11,801 nucleotides of DNA. It comes from Parafilimonas sp. (GTDB taxonomy: Bacteria > Bacteroidota > Bacteroidia > Chitinophagales > Chitinophagaceae). Shown one piece after another: positions 5,995 through 11,801 of this stretch. Where the stretch lies: assembly GCA_025927795.1 (NCBI GenBank), contig JAICKT010000104.1, positions 1 to 11,801 of the forward strand, in the 5' to 3' direction. The position numbers and the translations under genes were made by a program. Each line of letters opens with the position of its first letter. Positions within the stretch are counted from its first letter, which is position 1. The notes beneath the pieces are model-generated. The model did no database searches. It saw only the letters and a program-made list of their open reading frames with translations, and was not told where the DNA came from.

Positions 5995-7347
5995 TTATTT
6001 AAACAATCTGAAAACATCCAATCCTAAAGCATACGCCATTAACCCAAGAAGCAAAATCATTCCAACCATTTGAGCATACTCCATAAATTTATCCGTTGGC
6101 TTTCTGCCAGTAATAATTTCATAAATGCAAAACAATGCATGACCGCCATCTAACGCAGGTATTGGAAGAATATTCATAAAGGCAAGCACGATAGAAAATA
6201 TTGCAGTGAGTGTCCAGAAATGTTGCCAATCCCAAATAGAAGAAAAAGCATTTGCAATGCTGATAACGCTACCCACGGACTCATTCGGATTTACTTTGCC
6301 CGAAACAATTTGTTGCAGCCCGGTAATATATTTACTTAAAGTAGAAAAGCATTTATGAATACCAACCGGGATTGATTCCGCAAAAGTGTATGACTGATGT
6401 ACAGTGCCAAACATTTCATCTGGATAAACCTGGCGAAAACCGATTTGTGATTTATCATTCAATTTTGCCGTCACCGTTAAAGTATCGCTGCCACGTAAAA
6501 CATTTATTGAAATAACCTTATTTGCATAAGGTTTTTTAAGACTATCAAATTGCTGAAAGAATTGTACCGGCTGATTATTTACGCCAATAATTTTATCGCC
6601 CTTTTGTAAGCTGCCTTTAATAAAATGCACATCAGATTTTAAAACCGAATCTACAATAACCGGGTATTGCACATCTATAAAGCCAGTAAGTTTTGTATGC
6701 GTAAGATCGCTTATTAAACTGCCGGGAACAGGAATATTTATTGTATTGCCATTACGTTTAACCTGCAATGTTTTTATACCCCGTGTAGTCATTATATCCG
6801 GCGTTACAGTTAAAATATTTTTTACAGGTTTATTATCAATCGCAATAATATTATCGCCATTTTGTAAGCCGATTTTTTGCGCTAATGAATCTGCATATAA
6901 CCCATACTTTAAATTTTGCGGCGGTAAATAATCATCACCCCATTTATAAGTTAGGATGATGAAAAGAAAAAGCGCCAGCAGAATATTCATGGTAACTCCG
7001 GCAACCATAATAATTAATCTTTGCCATGCAGGTTTGCTTCTGAATTCATAAGGTTTTGCTGGTTGTTTAAGCTGTTCTTTGTCCATGCTTTCATCAATCA
7101 TTCCAGAAATTTTCACATAACCACCTAATGGAATCCATCCAACTCCATAAACAGTTTCACCAATTTTCTTTTTCCAGATGCTGAACCATGGATCGAAGAA
7201 TAAGTAAAATTTTTCCACGCGGCATTTAAACCATTTTGCAGTTGCATAATGCCCTAATTCATGTAATGCAACCAGTATTGTAATTGCTAAAATAAATTGT
7301 GCGGTTTTTACACCAACGCCAGCCCAGTCTATTGCTAATAATGTCAT
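5995..7347 (-). CDS. rseP: RseP-type site-2 protease (M50 zinc metalloprotease)
   Basis: This intramembrane zinc protease cuts membrane-anchored substrates, classically anti-sigma factors. The 450 residues contain HELGH at 29-33 in the first membrane helix (two zinc histidines and catalytic Glu) and GGYVK at 75-79. The family segment FRSKPAWQRL-IIMVAGVTMN (102-121) begins the second helix. Two PDZ-like domains lie at about 145-205 and 230-295. The third zinc ligand D400 sits in NILPIPALDGGH (392-403), and a last helix spans about 425-445. The length is typical. The gene lies 210 bases downstream of dxr on the same strand, a common pairing in Bacteroidota. The substrate cannot be told from this window. 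Confidence 0.95.
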   Translation of the reverse strand: MTLLAIDWAGVGVKTAQFILAITILVALHELGHYATAKWFKCRVEKFYLFFDPWFSIWKKKIGETVYGVGWIPLGGYVKISGMIDESMDKEQLKQPAKPYEFRSKPAWQRLIIMVAGVTMNILLALFLFIILTYKWGDDYLPPQNLKYGLYADSLAQKIGLQNGDNIIAIDNKPVKNILTVTPDIMTTRGIKTLQVKRNGNTINIPVPGSLISDLTHTKLTGFIDVQYPVIVDSVLKSDVHFIKGSLQKGDKIIGVNNQPVQFFQQFDSLKKPYANKVISINVLRGSDTLTVTAKLNDKSQIGFRQVYPDEMFGTVHQSYTFAESIPVGIHKCFSTLSKYITGLQQIVSGKVNPNESVGSVISIANAFSSIWDWQHFWTLTAIFSIVLAFMNILPIPALDGGHALFCIYEIITGRKPTDKFMEYAQMVGMILLLGLMAYALGLDVFRLFK

Positions 7348-7359
7348 GTGTACCCTAAA

Positions 7360-7371
7360 TCCCTAAAGGGA
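7360..7371. repeat. TCCCTAAAGGGA palindrome
   Basis: A perfect 12-base palindrome lies 13 bases upstream of the rseP start. A related tccctttaggg lies at 7531-7541, so both ends of the dxr-rseP spacer carry the motif. Confidence 0.45.
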
Positions 7372-7432
7372 CTCTTTGAAAGTAAAAAAATGATTTAATT
7401 AATTTATCTGTGTGTCTTGATAAAAAATTGTG

Positions 7433-7461
7433 CAATGATAATACAACATTTGTTAATCAAA
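7433..7461 (-). promoter_or_regulatory. Possible internal promoter for rseP
   Basis: On the minus strand TTTG (7461-7458), 17 bases, then TATCATTG (7440-7433) matches 7 of 8 bases of the -7 consensus, but the spacer is short. It lies about 85 bases upstream of rseP, which could then be expressed independently of dxr. Confidence 0.3.
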
Positions 7462-7557
7462 TAATATAAGATTTCTTCAAGAATATAAATTGATGGCTGG
7501 TTATTAATCAGTATAAACCAATCTCTCTTCTCCCTTTAGGGCTGGGGTTATTGGCTT

Positions 7558-8712
7558 TTACATCTGTATCATTGATGCAGCGAAATTGCGGGCTTCCGCA
7601 TCGCTGTCGAAGTATTCTTCTAAAGTAGGATTTGGTAAAAAAGAAATTTTATTCATGGTTTGCTCAACCATCGCCGTTATATCCAGAAAGCCTATGCGGT
7701 TACGTAAAAAAGCAAACACAGCAATTTCGTTGGCAGCATTTAAAATGCAAGGCAGGTTGCCGCCTTTATGCAATGCCTCTTCTGCCAGTGCCAGGTTACG
7801 GAATGTGCGCGTATCCGGTTCTTCAAAACTAAGTGTTGAAGGTTTTTTAAAATCGTACCGCGGAAATTTACTCGCAAGTCTTTGCGGAAATGACAGCGCA
7901 TATTGAATGGGCAACTTCATATCAGGCAAACCCATTTGCGCTTTTATACTTCCGTCTTCAAATTGCACCATGCTGTGTATTATGCTTTGCGGATGAATTA
8001 CCACCTGCACCTGTTCAGGCTGCAAACTAAACAGCCATTTCGCTTCTATCATTTCAAGCCCCTTATTCATGAGCGTGGCAGAATCAATGGTAACTTTTGC
8101 GCCCATGCTCCAGTTTGGATGCTGCAATGCATGGTCTCGTTTTACATTAACAAGAAAGTTGGGTTTTTTACCAAGAAAAGGTCCGCCGCTTGCAGTAAGA
8201 ATTACTTTCTCAACTTTATTTCTTCCCTCACCAACAAGGCATTGAAATATGGCGGAATGTTCGCTGTCAACCGGAATTACAGGTACCCTTTTTTCATACG
8301 CTTTCTGCATTACAATATCACCGGCAACCACCAATGTTTCTTTATTGGCAAGTGCAACGGTTTTGCCCGTTTCTATTGCATTTAATGTTGGCTTAAAGCC
8401 TGCATAACCAACTATAGCTGCAAGCATCAAATCATAACAATCCATAAGTGCCGCTTCATTCAACGCTTTTTCGCCGGCAAAAACTTTTACACTTGTATTG
8501 GCAAGCGCTTCTTTTACTATACTATATTTTTTATCATCAGCAATTACAACAATGTTCGGGTTAAAAGTTAGCGCCTGTTCAATCAGTAATTTTTCATTTG
8601 TATAAGCAGTAAGAATTTCGGCTGAAAATTTATCAGAGTGCGCAGCTATAACATCCAAAGCCTGTTTTCCTATTGAACCTGTAGAGCCAAAAATAGCAAT
8701 ACGTTTTACCAT
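7558..8712 (-). CDS. dxr: 1-deoxy-D-xylulose 5-phosphate reductoisomerase (IspC)
   Basis: This is the second enzyme of the MEP isoprenoid pathway: it isomerises and reduces DXP to 2-C-methyl-D-erythritol 4-phosphate with NADPH and a divalent metal. At 384 residues it is close to the E. coli length. Visible are the NADPH loop FGSTGSIG (8-15), ALANKETLV with K124, metal ligands D149 and E151 in PVDSEHSA, LTASGGPF (172-179), and H198. The block IDSATLMNKGLEMIE (209-223) carries N216, K217 and the third metal ligand E220. HPQSIIHSM follows at 240-248. No signal peptide is present. It is transcribed toward rseP. A TATCTTTA -7-like box lies 24 bases upstream of the ATG. Confidence 0.97.
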   Translation of the reverse strand: MVKRIAIFGSTGSIGKQALDVIAAHSDKFSAEILTAYTNEKLLIEQALTFNPNIVVIADDKKYSIVKEALANTSVKVFAGEKALNEAALMDCYDLMLAAIVGYAGFKPTLNAIETGKTVALANKETLVVAGDIVMQKAYEKRVPVIPVDSEHSAIFQCLVGEGRNKVEKVILTASGGPFLGKKPNFLVNVKRDHALQHPNWSMGAKVTIDSATLMNKGLEMIEAKWLFSLQPEQVQVVIHPQSIIHSMVQFEDGSIKAQMGLPDMKLPIQYALSFPQRLASKFPRYDFKKPSTLSFEEPDTRTFRNLALAEEALHKGGNLPCILNAANEIAVFAFLRNRIGFLDITAMVEQTMNKISFLPNPTLEEYFDSDAEARNFAASMIQM

Positions 8713-8735
8713 GGGAGCAAATTAATGAAAGCTGG

Positions 8736-8743
8736 TAAAGATA
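8736..8743 (-). promoter_or_regulatory. Possible -7 box of dxr
   Basis: Minus-strand TATCTTTA matches 7 of 8 bases of TAnnTTTG, 23 bases upstream of the dxr start. No convincing TTTG is found at the -33 distance. Confidence 0.35.
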
Positions 8744-8835
8744 AAATAATTAAATAATGAACAGCCCTAATACTAATCATTATAGGGTTTTAAAAAATGG
8801 TTTTTTGAAGGATATCTCTTTAAAAGCAAAGTGAG

Positions 8836-8851
8836 CAGTCCAAAAGGACTG
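8836..8851. repeat. CAGTCC-aaaa-GGACTG hairpin
   Basis: A perfect 6-bp stem with a 4-base loop lies about 50 bases before the transposase remnant. IS200/IS605 and REP-type transposases recognise hairpins at their ends, so this may be the left-end hairpin of the element. It could also be a stray terminator-like stem. Confidence 0.45.
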
Positions 8852-8901
8852 TGCGGTATTATATCCAATCTGAATATTCTCCATCTTACATTATAACGCC
8901 T

Positions 8902-9284
8902 GTAAGAAAAGCAATACCTGAGAAAGATGGCGTTTACTTTATTACACTCACCTGTGTCCAGGTGGCTCCCATTGCTTGCTATCACCAATAGTTACAATAT
9001 TACTTATACATGGTTTGATGTTTTGAAAAAGCAGGACATTATATTATTGGTTATACAATAATGCCAATTCATGTGCATGCAATTATTGCATTTCATAATT
9101 CGACTGGAAGGAATGCAGAACAGAAAAATTTATTATTCAAAAATTGAATTACATACGTAACAATGCATGTACTGCTAAGTTGTGTTTATCGCCGGAAGAA
9201 TACGAGCATAGTTCAGCAAAGGTTTATATTACAGGTGTGCAAGGTGGTATGCATTACAAGTTATATGGAGTTACAGGCTGTTAA
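8902..9284 (+). pseudogene. Y1/REP-associated (IS200-like) transposase remnant, multiply frameshifted
   Basis: Three plus-strand frames join into one degraded HUH tyrosine transposase. From 8902 the text is RKAIPEKDGVYFITLTC, the family's N-terminal YFITFT strand. After a shift near 8957-8961 it reads RWLPLLAITNSYNITYTWFD and VLKKQ. After another shift near 9033 it reads GHYIIGYTIMPIHVHAIIAF, with the HxH metal site at 9070-9078 (the family usually has MPNHVH). After a junction near 9115-9125 it reads TEKFIIQKLNYIRNNACTAK and then SPEEYEHSSAKVYITGVQG to the TAA at 9282. About 60-70 residues between the HxH and the C-terminal helix are missing. No start codon survives at the expected position. 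This is a dead gene; the subfamily resembles those common in Bacteroidota. Confidence 0.8.
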
Positions 9285-9390
9285 TTTAACTGTATAATAA
9301 CTTGTATAAACAAACGATAAAACCGTAAAGTCCTCAAGCCAACACACATAAACTGTTAGAGAGACTGTGCGAAGAAAAAAATGCTTTCAT

Positions 9391-9414
9391 ACGTCATTCC
9401 CGCGAAGGCGGGAA
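9391..9414 (+). repeat. REP-like repeat, left flank of the second GIY-YIG gene
   Basis: ACGTCAT is followed by the perfect hairpin TTCCCGC-GAAG-GCGGGAA (9397-9414). This is the widespread CGTCATTCCCGCG-type REP motif. It is followed immediately by a second small hairpin (9414-9426). Confidence 0.75.
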
Positions 9415-9435
9415 ACGCGAAGCGTTCATTGAGAC
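9414..9435. repeat. Short hairpin repeat, copy B
   Basis: AACGC-GAA-GCGTT forms a perfect 5-bp stem, followed by cattgagac. It is the partner of copy A at 3633-3654, with one covarying base pair. Confidence 0.5.
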
Positions 9436-9480
9436 CAACAAGAAACGTAAGTATGCGAAGTAATCTGCTAACTTTAGTTT

Positions 9481-9766
9481 ATGCAATTTGGTGGAACAGT
9501 TTATATCTTAACTAATGTGCATCATGAAGTTTTATACATTGGTGTTAGTTCCGATTTATTTACACGCATACCTGAGCACATTAACAAAATTTATCCTGAT
9601 TCATTTACTGCTAACTACAATTGCAACAAACTTGTGTATTATGAAACCTATGGCAGAATAGAAGCTATTGCAAGAAAAAGTATTGACGAAATGGAATCGT
9701 GCATGGAAAAACAAATTGATTAGTGATTTCAATCCTGAATGGAAAGATCTATTTTCTGCGCTTTAA
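9481..9766 (+). pseudogene. GIY-YIG nuclease-like gene, C-terminal frameshift
   Basis: The start ATG at 9481 gives VYILT (7-11) and LYIGVSSDL (18-26), the GIY and YIG halves. The helix with R29 and H33 follows (TRIPEHI; the family often has W or Y where P31 stands). Then come YPDSFTANYN and KLVYYE. After AIAR (about 9664-9675) the frame is lost and stops at 9721. One frame over, homology resumes as VLTKWNRAWKNKLISDFNPE and WKDLFSAL, ending at TAA 9764-9766. A 2-base deletion in the A-rich run at 9673-9679 would restore AREK, which holds the presumed catalytic Glu. It belongs to the small stand-alone GIY-YIG group of roughly 90 residues, different from the remnant beside the tmRNA. It is flanked by inverted REP-like hairpins. 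Confidence 0.85.
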
Positions 9767-9780
9767 TTATATGAAAGCAG

Positions 9781-9807
9781 ATGCCCGATCGGTGTAGGGC
9801 ATGACGT
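9781..9807 (-). repeat. REP-like repeat, right flank of the second GIY-YIG gene (inverted)
   Basis: On the minus strand ACGTCAT (9807-9801) begins a hairpin ATGCCC-N10-GGGCAT (9802-9781). It resembles a worn CGTCATGCCCGACTTGATCGGGCAT-type REP. Its ACGTCAT head is an inverted copy of 9391-9397. Confidence 0.6.
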
Positions 9808-9885
9808 GTAACAGGTTGTGTTGTGTTCTTACCTTATTAATGTTTAACAACATTACGGGAAGAAAAAAAACATTGCAGCAAAGAG

Positions 9886-9920
9886 ATACCCGGGCAAAGC
9901 AGTGAATTTCACCCGGATAT
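9886..9920 (-). terminator. Inverted repeat downstream of the YtxH-like gene, possible terminator
   Basis: ATACCCGGG (9886-9894) pairs with CCCGGATAT (9912-9920) over 9 bp with one G-T pair, and an inner GTGAA/TTCAC stem is also possible. On the minus strand a T-rich run occurs only about 15 bases later, so termination is plausible but not typical. Confidence 0.45.
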
Positions 9921-9945
9921 ATTTAAAATTCTATTGGTATCTGCA

Positions 9946-10206
9946 TTATGGCTGCTGATTATCTGCCGCATTTTCTGTTTCTGACTTTACTTTGCCGGCT
10001 ACTGCTTTTGCCTTCGATTTTACTTTATCTGCAATATCGCCTGCCTTGTCTTTTATATTATCTGCAGCATCAGACAAATAATCCTGTGCATCATCTTTAA
10101 AGCCAGATAATTTACCCGCTAATTTTCTGCGCGTTTCTGAACCGCTATCCGGAGCGACTAAAATACCAATTACTATTCCTAACAAAAGACCTTGTAATAA
10201 TTTCAT
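9946..10206 (-). CDS. YtxH-domain small envelope protein
   Basis: The product is 86 aa. It starts with one hydrophobic segment rich in G, L, I and V (KLLQGLLLGIVIGILVAP, residues 2-19) that includes the YtxH hallmark ending in APDSGSETRRKL. A highly charged, alanine/lysine/aspartate-rich amphipathic helix follows (about 35-80), with repeats of the form DxAADxxKDKAxDIADKVKSK resembling LEA or apolipoprotein-like helices. It probably sits in or at the membrane. The family is often stress-associated; the function is unknown. It is divergent from the restriction gene, and no clear promoter is visible. Confidence 0.8.
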   Translation of the reverse strand: MKLLQGLLLGIVIGILVAPDSGSETRRKLAGKLSGFKDDAQDYLSDAADNIKDKAGDIADKVKSKAKAVAGKVKSETENAADNQQP

Positions 10207-10331
10207 AGTTTTTTATTTATAACAACTATAATACATTAACCATACCGGATATGCTATATGCTGTGATAATATATATTTTTTTACCGGTTGCCAAGGTTAC
10301 TGTCAGGAGCAGTTTGTGCAGACACGAACCA

Positions 10332-10360
10332 CGGCGTTTGATACGCAGGGTTTAACGCCG
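10332..10360. promoter_or_regulatory. CGGCGTT-N15-AACGCCG inverted repeat upstream of hsdR
   Basis: A perfect 7-bp inverted repeat with a 15-base loop ends 7 bases before the -33 box of the hsdR promoter. It lies between divergent genes, so it could be an operator or a leader hairpin of an unseen transcript. No regulator gene lies nearby in the window. Confidence 0.4.
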
Positions 10361-10366
10361 ATGCAT

Positions 10367-10398
10367 TTTGTATTTTTAAAACTGATTGTTTAGCTTTA
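10367..10398 (+). promoter_or_regulatory. Bacteroidota-type promoter of hsdR
   Basis: TTTG (10367-10370), 20 bases, then TAGCTTTA (10391-10398) matches TTTG-N19/20-TAnnTTTG except for the last base. The ATG at 10426 is 27 bases further on. Confidence 0.6.
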
Positions 10399-10425
10399 TC
10401 GCCTGACTACTATTTCAACTGCTAT

Positions 10426-11801
10426 ATGAAGGAAGCCCAAGCAAGAATAAAGATTAATAAACTACTTGAGGAAGCAGGCTGGCGCTTTTTTGATAATGGA
10501 GAAGGCAAGGCTAATGTTATTTTAGAGAATAATGTAAAAATTACCAAACAGGTTCTGAACGAACTTGGTGAGAACTTCGAGAAAACATCAAAAGGTTTTA
10601 TTGATTATTTGCTATTAGATAAGAAGGGTTTCCCATTAATTGTATTAGAAGCAAAGAAAGAAGAAACAAATCCTCTTTTTGCCAAAGAGCAGGCTCGTAA
10701 GTATGCGCAATCGCAAAATTGCAGGTTCGTTGTTTTATCTAACGGAAACAATCATTATTTCTGGGATTTACAGAAGGGCAATCCAAATATTATTTCAAAG
10801 TTTCCAAGTCCTGAAACAGTTGTTGGCTATTCGTCATTCAAACCGAATCCGCAAAACCTTTTAAATGAAACAGTAACCAACGATTACATTGTTCTAACAC
10901 AAAAACCTGATTACGCAAAAGACCCGCGTTACATAAATGAAAAAGAACGAAAAGATTTTATTGAAGAAAACAAACTAAGGTTTCTTCGCAAATATCAAAT
11001 AAGAGCCCTGCAAAGAATACAGGAAGAAGTGAAGCAAGGAAAAGATCGCTTTCTTTTTGAGATGGCAACAGGTACAGGTAAAACATTAACTTCTGCTGCC
11101 GTAATAAAATTGTTCTTAAGAAGCGGTAACGCAAAGCGTGTATTGTTTCTTGTTGACAGGCTTGAATTGGAAGACCAGGCATGGAAAGCATTTAAAGCAT
11201 ACTTAAAGAACGATTACCAGTGTTGTATTTATAAAGACAACAGGGATGATTGGAGAAGCAACGAGATCGTTGTTTCAACAGTTCAATCTTTTTTGCATAA
11301 AAACAAATACAAAAGAGTTTTTGTTCCTACAGATTTTGATTTGGTTATTTCTGATGAAGCACATCGTTCTATTGGTGGTAATAGCCGTGCAGTTTTCGAA
11401 TATTTCATCGGTTATAAATTGGGATTAACAGCTACACCAAAAGATTACCTGAAGAAAATTGATAAGGAACAATTAAGTGAAAAAGACCCGAGGGAATTAG
11501 AAAGAAGAATGTTGATGGACACATACACAACGTTTGGTTGTGCAGATGGCAATCCAACATTCCGCTATTCTTTAATTGATGGTGTAAAAGATGGTTTTCT
11601 TGTAAATCCATCTGTGGTTGATGCACGAACTGAAATTACAACACAGCTTCTTTCAGATGAAGGTTACAATGTAATTGTTGCGAATGAAGACGAAGAAAAG
11701 GAAGGCGAAACCGAGATCACTTTTACGCATCGCGATTTTGAAAAGAAATTATTTTCTGATAAAACCAACCTTATTTTTTGCAAAACATTTTTAGAAAATG
11801 C
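10426..11801 (+). CDS. hsdR: Type I restriction endonuclease R subunit, 3'-truncated by window edge
   Basis: This is the motor and nuclease subunit of a type I restriction-modification complex (HsdR/COG4096-like). The frame is open from the ATG at 10426 to the window end (458 codons). The N-terminal nuclease domain has D60 (FIDYLL), E75-A-K77 (VLEAKK) and Q89-x3-Y93, a PD-(D/E)xK site with the QxxxY motif. The SF2 helicase follows: EMATGTGKT Walker A (212-220), FLVDRLEL (241-248), VVSTVQSF (282-289), SDEAHRS (309-315) and GLTATP (333-338). A Bacteroidota promoter and the conserved KEAQARIKINKLLEEAGW opening support the start. I estimate about 300 more residues for the EcoEI-like family. No hsdM or hsdS is visible upstream, so they are downstream, elsewhere or absent. 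Upstream is a zone of dead mobile genes, consistent with a defence or accessory locus. Confidence 0.93.
   Translation, partial: MKEAQARIKINKLLEEAGWRFFDNGEGKANVILENNVKITKQVLNELGENFEKTSKGFIDYLLLDKKGFPLIVLEAKKEETNPLFAKEQARKYAQSQNCRFVVLSNGNNHYFWDLQKGNPNIISKFPSPETVVGYSSFKPNPQNLLNETVTNDYIVLTQKPDYAKDPRYINEKERKDFIEENKLRFLRKYQIRALQRIQEEVKQGKDRFLFEMATGTGKTLTSAAVIKLFLRSGNAKRVLFLVDRLELEDQAWKAFKAYLKNDYQCCIYKDNRDDWRSNEIVVSTVQSFLHKNKYKRVFVPTDFDLVISDEAHRSIGGNSRAVFEYFIGYKLGLTATPKDYLKKIDKEQLSEKDPRELERRMLMDTYTTFGCADGNPTFRYSLIDGVKDGFLVNPSVVDARTEITTQLLSDEGYNVIVANEDEEKEGETEITFTHRDFEKKLFSDKTNLIFCKTFLEN

Larger units (their letters stand above)
7348..7557. other. dxr-rseP spacer, 210 bases
   Basis: No small gene was recognised here. 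The spacer is AT-rich and carries the TCCCTAAAGGGA palindrome (7360-7371), the related tccctttaggg (7531-7541) and the possible rseP promoter. Confidence 0.5.

Noticed and set aside
7903..8385. A 160-residue plus-strand frame
   Set aside because: It is a shadow on the opposite strand of dxr, which has full catalytic motifs.
8773..8988. A 71-residue minus-strand frame
   Set aside because: It is antisense to the transposase remnant, whose plus-strand frames show clear homology.
1..11801. CRISPR array
   Set aside because: No regularly spaced direct repeats were found anywhere in the window.

Overview
The window looks like an AT-rich chromosomal segment of a Bacteroidota member, most likely Chitinophagaceae-like. 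The support is a tmRNA with a GE(x)N(Y/F)A(L/M)AA-type tag, several promoters of the Bacteroidota form TTTG-N19/20-TAnnTTTG without Shine-Dalgarno sites, an RhaI plus FGGY-kinase pair, a dxr-rseP pair, and a membrane-anchored MutS-like ATPase. Genus-level placement is inference.

Layout. 1-2399 (+) holds the end of an L-rhamnose catabolic cluster: RhaI, cut by the window edge, then a rhamnulokinase-like kinase broken by one in-frame TGA. 2396-2629 (-) is a small uncharacterised gene with a near-perfect promoter, converging on the kinase. 2722-3417 holds the tmRNA gene ssrA (-). Directly at its 3' end sits a decayed GIY-YIG nuclease cassette bounded by inverted repeats and by a duplicated piece of the tmRNA 3' end. 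3418-3803 is non-coding with hairpins. 3804-5612 (+) is the MutS-like ATPase, followed by a terminator and a 65-residue zinc-ribbon protein. 5995-8712 (-) carries dxr (MEP isoprenoid pathway) and rseP (site-2 protease). 8836-9807 is a small graveyard of mobile DNA: a hairpin, a multiply frameshifted Y1/REP-type transposase, REP-like hairpins, and a second, frameshifted GIY-YIG gene bracketed by inverted REP-like hairpins. 9946-10206 (-) encodes a YtxH-like small envelope protein. 10426-11801 (+) is the first 458 codons of a type I restriction HsdR subunit that runs off the window.

RhaI and the kinase would act in sequence (rhamnose to rhamnulose to rhamnulose-1-phosphate), but the TGA predicts that the pathway is interrupted unless it is a sequencing error. 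dxr and rseP are housekeeping neighbours. The most unusual content is the two unrelated GIY-YIG cassettes. Both are degenerate, both are flanked by inverted palindromic repeats, and one lies at the tmRNA 3' end. Together they suggest a class of small repeat-bracketed GIY-YIG mobile units.
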